In this document: one piece after another, positions 1 through 11,189 of the stretch
Numbering within the stretch: position 1 is the stretch's first letter
Layout of the letters: every line of letters begins with the position of its first letter
NCBI GenBank assembly: GCA_023014335.1
Contig: JAECYW010000001.1
Location: forward strand, 2,170,001 to 2,234,000
Reading direction: 5' to 3'
Source of the DNA: Galerina marginata
Lineage: Eukaryota > Basidiomycota > Agaricomycetes > Agaricales > Galerinaceae
DNA: 64,000 nt
Position numbers and translations under genes: made by a program
Notes under the pieces: generated by a model
What the model saw: only the letters and a program-made list of their open reading frames with translations
Told to the model about the DNA's origin: nothing
Databases searched by the model: none

Positions 1-480
1 TGGTAAAGTTTCCTGTTTGGACCAACAGTTGCCAAGGTCATTCCGGCCCGGGTGTCTATCGGAGTAAATTGACCGATTGGGTCAGAGTCAACTCTGTCAA
101 ACGTACTCTGGGCAGTTCATGTATCTTATTTTACGCTCCTTGGACACGTTCAATCACCCTAAATCTGTCTCTTTGAACATCTAGATTATTCGCGTCAGCG
201 ATTTTCTACTTTCAAGGAGGACATTGAATAAAATTAAGCAATTGGAAGGTGAGGTCGACGCCTAAATTCGGGACAACGCCCGCCAATTATGTCAAACGGT
301 GGACAATACCGAATTGATAGTTAATAGAGGTTTGCGGTAAAAGGTAATGCCGGATAGAAGATGACCGACGCTGCGAGGAATCCCCGGAGACAGAACCGAG
401 GAGTGTGAAAGGATTGCAATATAGACAGGCCAATGCATTTTGGTCACTCTTTCTGTTTCATGTCAAAAGCGAATGCGTAG
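1..480. other. 5' flank, no gene recognised
   Basis: This is the stretch downstream of the prefoldin gene on its strand. No long open frame or spliced reading recognisable as a protein family was found on either strand. It could hold the 3' untranslated region of the prefoldin gene and the tail of a gene lying outside the window. Confidence 0.4.
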
Positions 481-1025
481 TCATTGAACTGGTCGAATAT
501 TATATTCTCGTTTAAATGCGTCAAGATCTTTTTCTTTGGTTTTGTACTGTTCGGTCAGATTCGCCATGACCTTTCGTATCTGACGACCTTGATTAAAGAC
601 GCGAATTTAAAGGGAACAAGTTAAACACACCCCGTCACGATTGGTCTTGAGAGCAGGACTGACATCCTTGACAGTTCTTTCCACAAGAACACCGCCGATG
701 AGACGGAAGCACTTCCGGTCAGGATCTTCAGCCAGAGCTTCATCTAGTGTCGTGAGGACAAGACTAGGGAAATCGCGTTAGACAACAGGATTTTCAGGAT
801 CATGATAGGAGACACCTGTGCTCATCAGCTTCCGATTCAAGTTCTCCGATTTTTCTTGCCAGTGCTTGCAGCTCATTTTGTAATCGGATGTAGGTTTGCT
901 GGATCTCTGTCTAATTGGAATCAACAAGTCAAATAAGCAGGGATTAAGTATCACATACCCTGATCTGACAAAGGAGTCTCTTTTGCTTTCGATTTTGCTC
1001 CTTTTGTTGCTGCGGTCGAGGACAT
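481..1025 (-). CDS. PFD2: Prefoldin subunit 2 (Gim4/PFD2 family)
   Basis: Four exons are read on the minus strand: 1025-959, 906-816, 763-631 and 579-481, giving 129 aa with all phases consistent. Introns are 51-52 bp with GT..AG ends. The product should be the beta-type subunit of the hexameric prefoldin chaperone, which hands unfolded actin and tubulin to the chaperonin CCT in the cytosol. The protein is a coiled coil throughout. Seen landmarks are EIQQTYIRLQNELQALA and KIGELESEADEH in the first helix, DPDRKCFRLIGGVLVERTV in the central beta hairpin, and QYKTKEKDLDAFKREYNI at the end. Length matches the family (110-150 aa). A lysine/alanine-rich 20-residue N-terminus precedes the conserved part. 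The gene is divergent from the complex I gene and shows no disruption. The identification rests on motif recall, but the whole length fits. Confidence 0.9.
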
Positions 1026-1167
1026 GGTGGTTGAATACTTTGAGTTACAATTGATCTGATTGGCTAATTAATATTATGGTGTGACAAGCGTGACCCTTGC
1101 CTTTCCGTTGTTGGTCTCGTAAATCCACATCGTTCCGCCGTTGCTGGCATCGTCGACGCTCTTCTTC
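1026..1167. promoter_or_regulatory. Shared intergenic region of PFD2 and NDUFS8
   Basis: Only 142 bp separate the two start codons, which point away from each other. Both promoters and both 5' leaders must lie here or overlap the genes, so a bidirectional promoter is the simple reading. A short AT-rich stretch (about 1060-1080) is the only TATA-like candidate. No factor site is claimed. Confidence 0.5.
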
Positions 1168-2187
<1,020 letters not shown>

Positions 2188-3326
2188 TACCTTTGAATTA
2201 AATTATTCGAATTTCCACCCCTGGCAGGGCACTCCTGCATTACGTTCAACCATTTAGGCCGGCTTTTTATGACGGTGGAAACCAGCCTTAGAGGCAACTT
2301 CTCCGGGGACTATTATCACATTCAACGATCGACTTTATACTTTCGCCACCCGTCACTTTTTCCATATTCGCTATTTTCGTCCTGGACACACTGTTTGCCC
2401 TCTGCCACATTCATTTTGCACCTTTGACACTGTCACATTCATATTTTCCACGTTTGATATTCTCGTCGTCGGCGACTCATCGCTTTCCACTTTTACCACG
2501 TTTATCTTTCCACCTTCCTCACTCTTGACCTCTGCCACATGCATCTTTTCCACCTTCATCACGTCTCCACCTTCGGTGTCGCTCTTTACCTTTGCCATAT
2601 TGATCCTTCCCACTGTTGACAGTACTGGTCTCCGTCGTCCTCACTTTGATTATCTTGAATGTTTTCGTCTCTTCCAATTAAGGCAGGTCAGGAACAAACT
2701 TGAGTAAAGGGAGCTTTTGTACCTTGTCACCAGTTGGCAGTCACTACTGATCATTACAGTCATGATCCAGCCATGGGTGGGCTTGGTGTTCGTGTTGGCG
2801 ATAACAATAGTTGGTGGCTGGAGAGATGGGTGACCGGTGACTACGTGTGGGCTTTCGGGTGGTATGGCTGTTGATGTCGGTATCGGGGGTCGTCTGTGCC
2901 AATTAAGGCGGAGAAGAGGTATATCAGTATCTATCTGGACATTGGCACCGACATGAAAGGTATGAAAATGAAAAGACGAACCAAAAATAGCGAACACCAA
3001 CAAAAATCAAAAGAAAAACAGAAGGAAAGGCATCCGACGTGCAACACAAAAAAATCCAGCCTAGAAAGACTCAGAAAAAAAACTCGACTGGAAGAAGAAA
3101 AACACGAATCTCCAATATTAGCCTTGACGCCACCCTCTGGCACACTGCACCCCTCCTGCTCCCCCATCCCTTAACACTTCCAATGCGGCTCAGCAGGACT
3201 TTCGTAGGTGTCGCGGGCATCCCCTGCGGCACCGGTCAGCTCTTTTCTTCAGCCTCCCTCTGGCTTAATGTATCGGCGTGAAGGGCGAAAGAAGCGCAAA
3301 CCCTGATACCCACGCCGAGGCCAACC
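2188..3326. other. Intergenic, repeat-bearing, no gene supported
   Basis: The region holds a degenerate repeat tract at 2385-2615 and, at 2960-3110, a very A-rich + strand. Short open frames on both strands have biased, low-complexity composition and match no family I recognise. It probably contains the NDUFS8 3' end. Confidence 0.4.
2385..2615. repeat. Degenerate pyrimidine-rich tandem repeat
   Basis: On the + strand, variants of TTTCCACCTTT / CTTTGCCACATTCAT / CTCGTC recur with a loose period of about 20-30 bp. Read on the minus strand in one frame, the copies give a repeating Val-Lys-Val-Glu-Ser-Asp-Glu type peptide of 80 codons (2371-2613). The copies have drifted, so this looks like an old minisatellite; whether the minus-strand frame is ever translated cannot be told. 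Confidence 0.5.
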
Positions 3327-3923
3327 TCAACGAATGAGAATAGACTTGACGACTATGTGCGAGTCGTTTGGATGCTGTTGGGCAGGGAGGAAATCGGAGC
3401 GGTAGACGACCGCGGGTGTAGGTGCGGTTGTGCGAAGGGGTTGTGCATGTTTAGATTCGGGTGCAGGTGGGGGGGGGGTTGCAAGAATATAGAGGAGGAA
3501 CGCGAGAAGGAGAGCTTGCTGGGGAGAGAGGGGAACGGCGAGGGAGCGTCCACGGGTGCGTGAGAGCAAGAGAAGGCATGGGCATGGGCATGGGAGGAGA
3601 TGCGGCATAGGGCGCGGCATTGCGGGCGGGCGGTGACGGCACAATCTTCTTCCCCTTCCTTATCAGTGAATGCGCCTAACTTGCTGTCGTTCGGGTCGTA
3701 GTCGTGGCACGGCTCTTCGTGCTGAGCTGGGTCATGATTCACATCGTCCTCATTGTCCCAGCTCTCCTACCGGACCCCGGTGGGATAGGCCTGTCAGACC
3801 TACCCTAGCAGTCCGAGTCTGGCGAAGCTCAGGAAGCGCGTCGAGCAGTGCGCTGTCGCGTCGCACGTAGTGGCAAGAGGCAAGCCAGGATGTGTTCGTC
3901 ACAGGACCGCGCGGCGTATACAT
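3327..3923 (-). other. Possible small spliced gene, unrecognised
   Basis: On the minus strand an ATG at 3923 opens a frame starting MYTPRGPVTNTSW and running about 40 codons. A GT donor follows near 3803 and an acidic exon-like stretch rich in Asp, Glu and His (3766-3600) comes next. A second frame at 3327-3644 contains a short hydrophobic run, LLLAFLLYIL. No splice solution joins these cleanly, because the apparent introns are only 37-41 bp. I do not recognise the protein. It could equally be composition noise in GC-rich DNA. Confidence 0.2.
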
Positions 3924-4585
3924 GCAGGCTGTGCTACTGATGGGATCACTATCTAATCTAATCTAATCGAGGCTCGGGCAACTCGGCCCAGAGCTCGGAC
4001 GGGGCGGGGCCCGCATCACTATTGTCGCGACTTGTTGAAAAGGCTGGTGGGGACCGCGGTGAGGGAAGCAGATATATGGGAGGTTGATATTGACAATCGA
4101 GCTTGCGACGCGCGCGGCTTGTGTGTATTGAGGGTCATAGTCGGAGATGGATGACGGACACGAGGAAGAGAAGGTGTATCAATATCTGGGTACGGGTATG
4201 GATAGGAAGGGACAGGAGAAGACATGGCAGACGGTGGGAAGGACCGGTCACTGGCAGAATTCAGATTCCACGGCCGGGCTGCCACTGACCAGCCAAGTGG
4301 AGTCCAAGTTGTTACTTGCTTTTTTTTTTTTAAAAAAAATCCATGGATTATCGTGCTACAAGTAAGTCGGTACTAAGACGCACGGGCATGCCTGTAGGGG
4401 CATGCCGGTCTCCTATCTACATAAATATGTATAGTCTATGCAATGAACTCTAATGGGACAAGTTGTGGGTGTATTGTTGTAAAGCTGAAATGTTTCGGAG
4501 CGGAAAAGGGTGGGTATGGGCCAATTTGGCGGGTATCGTAAATTAAGAGTGAGGGCAGAGAAGGGAGCGGGAATGGGGGGTGGGC
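3924..4585. other. Intergenic with simple repeats
   Basis: Contains a short TCTAA run at about 3951-3968 and a T-run followed directly by an A-run at 4320-4340. Two copies of the self-complementary GGCATGCC lie near 4387-4410. No supported gene. Confidence 0.4.
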
Positions 4586-4696
4586 TTAGAACTCGGGACC
4601 GTCATCGGCCTCTGGGGCCTCTGGTTCGTCATCGAAGTTGGATGAAACTCGGTCATCGAGAGGGCGGTCAAGAAGTTTGTTACTTTCGAAGACCAT
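4586..4696 (-). pseudogene. Possible C-terminal exon remnant, acidic tail
   Basis: A minus-strand frame from an ATG at 4696 to a stop at 4586 ends in NFDDEPEAPEADDGPEF, an acidic tail of the kind seen at the C-termini of real proteins. Nothing upstream continues it convincingly. It may be the last exon of a gene whose body is gone, or a chance frame. Confidence 0.2.
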
Positions 4697-4967
4697 CAAA
4701 CGCGTCAAAGGTTACATGAGAGTTGTATGCATATACGTATTACCTTTAGTGACTGCAACACCGAAAAAATTCGACCTCTTATAACATCACTCATGCGGAA
4801 ACAGCATGCGTTTATTACAATGTGTTCTCAATATTTTTTGCTTGTAAAATGGGTAACATCATCAATTATACGCCCATCAAGACAACTGTCCGAGGCAAAT
4901 AACAAAGGGGCCATATCAGTTGCATATCAGGGTGACAAAAGAATGTTTGGCAACAAATAAAAAGTTA

Positions 4968-5045
4968 CGAGCCAGCAGACTCGAACCAAGCGCATAAGCA
5001 CAACCATGACGAGATGCGGTAATACCCTACACCACAAGGGCTTGT
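4968..5045 (-). ncRNA. tRNA-like sequence, probably decayed or SINE-derived
   Basis: Read on the minus strand, the stretch has an A-box-like TGGTGTAGGG, a B-box-like GGTTCGAGTCT at the right order and spacing, and a T-run just after it (complement of 4959-4963). The pairs CGCAT and ATGCG could form an anticodon stem around an enlarged loop, and 5' ACAAGCC pairs 6 of 7 with 3' GGCTCGT. The arms do not assemble into a proper cloverleaf, and the T stem is weak. A working tRNA is unlikely; a decayed tRNA gene or tRNA-derived SINE head is more likely. Confidence 0.35.
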
Positions 5046-6075
5046 GAAGGATCAGAAAATGAAAGAACTATCGCGAACCTGACGCGTCGCGATAAACGCG
5101 AACAGTCACGTGAGTTGCTTTTTACGGGGCTTTCATCACTCGAGTCTCAGTTCGTTCTTAACTGCTCTTTCGCGGTCCCAGAAAGCGAAAATGAGATTTT
5201 CTTAGTGAGCACGTAATCCCTTCATCACAAATTCACAATGCCTTGGCCAGCAATTGCCTTGCAGCTGCACAGCACCTGGCTGGCAAGCTTGTAGTCCGGA
5301 GGGGTTTTTCGAGCAGCATGAATTGCTGTGCGCGCATTTTGCTGAGGGTGTTTCTCTAAGTATGTCCTTGGGCTCTGCAAAGCCCGAGGATGTGGCTTTC
5401 TCATCTGTCACTCCTCGTCACCGCTATCCTTTGCAGTGTCTAAATTCTGAAAGCCTTGCTGGTGGATTAGACACCACTTCAAACCTACGCTGACAAGGGG
5501 CCCTTCCTGCACTATGCAGACTCCATCATCACTCGGATGGTCAACGCGCCTCTTACACGATCCCCTCGACCTCGTTCACTGCAGAGAGGCTTCCGCGCTC
5601 TCGCTAGAACGGTCCAGGCTGGATGATGAAGAAAAGTGCACAATGTAGATGGGATACTGTGGACAAAAAATGCGTCGGGGAATCCAATGACGAGACGTAT
5701 TGGAGCTTCAGGTCCATTAGGGAACATTGAGGCAGCTTTATCTCAGGAATATTGTTTATCTATGAGGTGTGTTTTTATCTTTCTTTGTTTTCTGGCGCTC
5801 ACTTAATGTGTTTGTCAATATCCTGCATCCGCTATCCTTCGACGATGGAACACTCATGGTTCACCCACATCCTTGAATCCTACTCCCAGCCCCATCCAAA
5901 AGACACCCCTCTCATTTACTGGAAGAGAGACGCGTGCATGAGCACCTTCGTGGAGCATGACTATTCCTGCCGTCCAACTCATGGTCCTTTGCGCATTCAT
6001 AAAAATTACTTTCCGCCTGGCCATATTGTTGAACTCGCGCAGGAATTGATCGCCCAACTCCCTCAAGCAACTTGA
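5046..6075 (+). other. Coding-like fragments, unrecognised (weak P450-like hint)
   Basis: Several short + strand frames are free of stops and protein-like: one through 5498-5620 containing FLHYADSIITRMV, one at 5655-5770, and one at 5752-6075 ending in QELIAQLPQAT. The first motif resembles the part of fungal cytochrome P450s before the I helix, but no heme-binding cysteine motif or other P450 landmark is present. The pieces need shifts of frame to join. If this was a gene, it is broken. A CACGTG box lies at about 5107. Confidence 0.2.
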
Positions 6076-7530
6076 AGCCCTCTCATTTTGTCCTCTCCCG
6101 TCCTGTATATTATTACATAAATATTACACTTCTGTCACAGACGCAGCGAGTCTGCAACACTCGAAGGCAGGCACATCTGCTGCCGCTACATCGCAGCCCT
6201 CCTTTCTCCTTCTTGGGAATATTTGCCTCTGATCTTGTTACATTGTAGCTCCGTTGCCGACTGTCCCAATTTTTGTTTCCATTATCATCGATTGCTTCTA
6301 TAGTTTTGGAATTTTGTCACTGTCGAAAATTACGAAGGTTTTTACCGCACGCCTTTTCAATTGGTTACGAATTGCTGGTCCTTGGCCACTGTCATGGCTT
6401 AGAATTGCCACGGAACACCAGCATTGACCGGAATGACCTGACCGTTGACACTGTTTTCCCAAATTCAGGTTTATGACTAGGGTATTGATATTACTGGAAG
6501 CAAAGTGGTGGGTCGGTGAAGACGCCGCCTAGTAAAAAGGAATCTTCTATATACGGTAGGATTTAAGATTCAGTATACACCGCGTGGACCCACTGCGGGA
6601 TCTGCGGGATAAAAAATACAAAAGGTAATAAAGAGAAGGAATCAAAAGTTAACAGTAATATCTTCATCGAAGTTCTCAGAATCCAGATTATCCGGTAGCT
6701 CATGTGGATAATGTTTTTGAAAATCTCGACTCCGAACGCATCCGTTGTAGCTGCCTTCGTTGAGAATCCGACTCTGGCTCCGGTGTTGTAGAGTCTTCAC
6801 TGCCAGGCATGTCATCAACCGCAGAGCTCCTGCATAATGGATAGTGCACCTTTCGATGTCAGTGAGCCTCCGTAGTGGGATGTCGGGCGAGAGCGGGAGA
6901 GGTCAAGTGGTGAGGCGTCAGCGGACCAAGATGTGGTCATTGTTGAACACGGTGACGTCGGAATTCAAGGAAGGCAGAATGTGCGCCTTTATGTTGCCTT
7001 TATGAGTTGTCGAGGACGAGATAGAGATATAGCAGGAAAGTGGATCCGAATTCGAGGCGTCATAGAATTTCTGGTCGTCTTTGTTGTCGCTGTCCCTTTT
7101 CTGTCGCCGCCATTAATAGTGACTCGGGAAAGCTGACCGATTTCCGTATCAGCACTTGGTGGGATCATTTCTCTGAACTAGTGTAACCAAAATCCTTGCT
7201 CGACTCCCTTTGAAGCTGCATTCGCAGATGAGAGGGCTGGGCAGGATCTAGATCAACAAACCCTAAAACGTCCCCTCGTTCTGTTTGAACCAGCCGCAGA
7301 AAATACGAAGACCTCTGGAGAATCGTTGGCAGGTTCTAACAATGGGAACGGTTGACTCTCGACTGAGACAGCCGCTCCTTTTCGTTAGTCCTCCCACTTG
7401 TTGCTGCTTTCTGTACTTGGCGCAGGTGAGCTCGTGGGCAACTTCTTGACGACAAGTCTGCCCTTGGGCTTCGTCATTCCTTTCAGTTTCCTTATCGGTG
7501 ACGGTTCCGGTTGCGACTATGATGCCGCTT
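6076..7530. other. Intergenic, nothing supported
   Basis: Only short frames without recognisable motifs on either strand. No repeat, RNA gene or promoter could be supported by eye. Confidence 0.4.
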
Positions 7531-10300
7531 CTATCCACAGCGTTTCAGTTCGGCAATGCGATCAGTGACTGAAACACCAACAAGCGGGTTCTCCTTGTGG
7601 CTGTCGCCTTTAACCATGAGGCCGTCCCTTCGAAGGCGAGCCACATAGATGGATATACGAAAGGTGTTTTCCGAGTCGAAGACGAGCTGCTTGACCGTCG
7701 GCGGATAGAAGATGATGAAGTAGTGGGTACAATGGTTCAATGGGGAGGATTCCGAAAAAAAATTCCGGTCGTTTTTGGGAAAGCTTGTAGTGCCTCGATA
7801 GGTGGGGTGAAGCAACCGGGGTTCTCGGCGTGGAAGGGGGGGGATGATCAAGACAGCAGCAAGAGACGACGATACGTTTTCTTCGTTATAGCTGGATTCA
7901 GCCAGGATATCCACAACCTTTAGACACTCGATAATTATATCTGACCAGCCCAGGTCAGGAGCATGCCAGGTTTCGATATTCAGTGAAATTTTCGACGGCG
8001 GATGATGACGTGCTCTGTATGAAGATGGAGGCCAAAATGTTTTCAAGAACTTTCAGATTCTGCACCGACTCTGGGAGAGTTCAGACCGTAACAAGAATAT
8101 GCCGATTCAAGGGAATGACTCGCGATTAGTACGACATCAAAAGAACCGAATTTAAAACGACCATTATAGTTTAAATCCTGACTCGAGCATACATTGCATT
8201 CATCAGCAAGCGATGAAGACAGGACATCCTCCAGAGCATGTAGAAGTCCGAGGCACTGCTCTGGAGGGACAGCGGTCAATCACGTTCATTGATGAACGCA
8301 CCATCCAGATCGTCAGCAGCTCACCCATTTTCGAAAAATCCATGTGCAATAGTAAGACATCAACAAGTCGGTTTGAAGGCGCGGGGGGTGGGACAGGGTT
8401 TGGAAGTAAGAGATGAAATTGGGCAATCGTGTCGAGAACGTGGGCCAGAGCTTTGCCAATGTGTAGATCAAGATAACCTCCCAGGTCTTGTAATTTACAA
8501 AGACAGAGTTCCAGCCGAGCCGATCACTGACAGGCAAAAGATAAGCGAGAATGCACGTACTGGAACAAATTATATTTACCTAGAAGGCAGAACGAGTAGC
8601 ACAACACAAGCTTCCCAATGGCTCTCCTTCCACCATTTTTTGGCACTGGCCTTCCAGTTCGGTTGCTTGAGGTCCTTCGTCCAGGTCCAAAAAGAAACGT
8701 CCCGGCCGAGGTTGGTCTCACAGCTCTAGAAGGTATTGAAGGTCCCGACGTCGCAAACGCTCAAGAAGTCCATGCACAGTGACATGCACGCATTCCTCGG
8801 CCCTTCAACACCCTCGAGCGTGTACTCCTCTGATCTGGAGCTCTCGGAAATAAGGCTCTTCCGGCTGTCTGGAAAAGCTTCCATTAATTTATTGGCAGCC
8901 ATTTCGAGCAAGTTGTGCGGGATAAGGGTCTTCATGACGACTCAAAGGTTATGGATGACGCGCAGGCGGAGCTCGCTGTTTGCGCAGTGGCAGCTTGATG
9001 TTTCGCAAGTCGGGAAGCGGGTCTTGGGCAGTGTCAACGCAGCATTCAAGGCAAATTGTCTGGGAAGAGCATCGTCTCCATCCTCTTCCAATTATGCTGG
9101 TCAGCTCCATCGTCGAGGAAAATCAAATACAACTAGGATATACCTTGGAACACTCCAACTTTAGCCTGGAGAAAATTCGTCCAGATCCCTAAGGTTGTCC
9201 ACTGAAATCATCTTCAGAATCTGCGTCATAAACGAAGAGGGATACGCTTACCGGCACTTCTGAATCGTCAAACGTATCAACATCACTAAGGGCAGTTTTC
9301 CAGGCATTGAGGATACCATTGAAGACCCAGGGTCTTGAGATCTCTTCCTGGTAAGATAGCGGATGTCTTGGAACATCGCTACCTGGTCCAAGAGAGGACG
9401 AATAGCCGTGCTCAGGTTTTTGAATTCAGATGTAAGTAATCCAGTATTAGTAGAGAACAGCCCCTTCGGCAAAAGGAGATTGGCATCCCATGCGTCAACA
9501 GCGACTCGCCCAGAGCCGGAGAGCGTCGTATATGTCGCATCGCCTCAGTAGCATCTGTGCATGTGGGCTGGAGTCGCTGGACTTTCGTAGCCATATTTTG
9601 CAGAACTTCGAGGCGTCGTAGGAGTCGTCCCTCGCCTATGGTGGTTTCCTCGCCGAGGGGAGCAATGATAATGAAAATACTGGTTTGAATTTTGCCGAAG
9701 GAGAGACATCCTTATTCTGAGATGGACCCTCTTCACTTCGTCCGGTGGAACCTTTTCGGTGGCCCTGACCTCCTGTTCGCCTTCATCTTCGAAATCTATG
9801 GGCAAAGGGGGTGGAAATACGCCAATGTTACAGGCCGCTAAACAATACAGCGGAGTGGGAAGAGCTCTTCTTGTGCCGCATGCCGAGGCCAGCAAAGACG
9901 ACAGGATACGATTGACCCTTGAGTCCAGACAGTTCTGACCGCAGGAGGATAAGGAAGCTGGCGAGAACAGTGAGGGCCGAAACTGGGCCCTGAGCAACAT
10001 GCAGTGGGTTGATGCACCCTGGGGTCGACCTTAATGTGCGTAGAGTGAGTGCATCTGAGCGACTTGTTGGAGATTTCGCACTGGAAGGTAGTGTGGTCGT
10101 TAGATATGTCGTGACAGCGTTGGCAACTTTGATGTGGATTGTGAAGAGAGGGGAACAGAGGTCGATATTGGCAATACCGCCTAAGGCGTGGCAAGCTTGC
10201 GTTCGCCGGTTGAAAGTAAAGCATGTAAAATTAGATAAGATGGACGGAATGAGGGATAGGGTTAAGGCTGTGAAGAAAACATCTGACAGTTATGTGCACA
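7531..10300 (-). pseudogene. Decayed multi-exon gene, unrecognised helical protein
   Basis: Coding-like segments follow each other on the minus strand from about 10,300 to a stop at 7531. In order they include ALGGIANIDLCSPLFTIHIK, then FNGILNAWKTALSDVDTFDD, then MAANKLMEAFPDSRKSL followed by EEYTLEGVEGPRNACMSL, then LGGYLDLHIGKALAHVLDTI, and a last 170-codon frame. They are leucine-rich and look helical, as in HEAT/ARM-type proteins, but I cannot name the family. The central frame is broken by TGA at 8942-8944 and TAG at 8726-8728, and several joins need frame changes that no GT..AG intron explains. I read it as a pseudogene of a protein of at least 600 aa. Missed introns could explain part of the damage. 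Confidence 0.45.
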
Positions 10301-10713
10301 GGTCGTGAATTGCCTATGAATCATGTTATATGAACATATCCACCTTCAAACCACTGTTGGCAGAATCTTTCTTTCTTTCTTTACCGAGTTCTCCATCCAT
10401 CCCCAAGCCTAATGCATAGGCAATGCTATCGGCTGCTGGACATAAGATGGGCTCCGGAAGACAATGGACTTGAATTAGCTAGATAGTCAATACACAGGTC
10501 TTTCAGAAGTTGGGAGTGGGCGAGTGGGATGACCGATGACCATTTCGCTCCGTTGTGTTCTGCAGCAGCGAATTAGATACTGTTTGAACCCAAGTTGGAG
10601 ACTTACCTTCAATACGGTGAATACGCCGGGATTGATGAGACGACGGTGAGGAGAGCTTGTGAAGGTCATGTGGCGCTTAAATCTCAGGTATATTTAGGTA
10701 AGAAATTTCCTAT

Positions 10714-10860
10714 CACGGCTGGGGGTGGTCATTTTCTCGCACCAGAAAATCCATGCGAAACTGACTTGCAATTATTTAACTCCTCCATATACATAATTTC
10801 ATCCTTTATGAAACATTCTTTGACATGCAAAAGACAATAAAGATCCAAGAGAGATGATAC
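10714..10860 (+). repeat. Left terminal inverted repeat of the 8.3-kb element
   Basis: Imperfectly matches the reverse complement of 18900-19045. The outer 18 bases differ at one position; the rest has substitutions and small indels. Inward of it, 10,860-11,189 is AT-rich and gene-free, the usual place for subterminal transposase-binding motifs. Confidence 0.75.
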
Positions 10861-11189
10861 AATCTGCGCAAATTTTGCATTTCGCGAGACTTTACCTTTT
10901 ATGTCACTTTACCGAAAGACAACAGACAATTGGAAGTATAAATTTAGCAAAAATTTGGCCGGATTCAAGAGTCATCGTTCCCGTTGCAGGGAAACCAATT
11001 GCTAAATTCAACATATACAGAATGAGCAATTTTTATAAATATAATCGATTTTGAGCAAATCTACAACAAGAGGAAATATGAACAAAATTTTGAATTTTAC
11101 AATTGGCTAAATGGATCGCTCGATGACGGCCCACATCAATGGACCGGTAAGTGTCCGCAGAGATGAGTCGCAAACAAAAAAAGAGGCAG

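Noticed and set aside
10300..10713. Left flank of the 8.3-kb element as continuation of CCH1 domain III
   Set aside because: Joining the two flanks at TAT gives no convincing domain III sequence; only a short chance-like similarity was seen.
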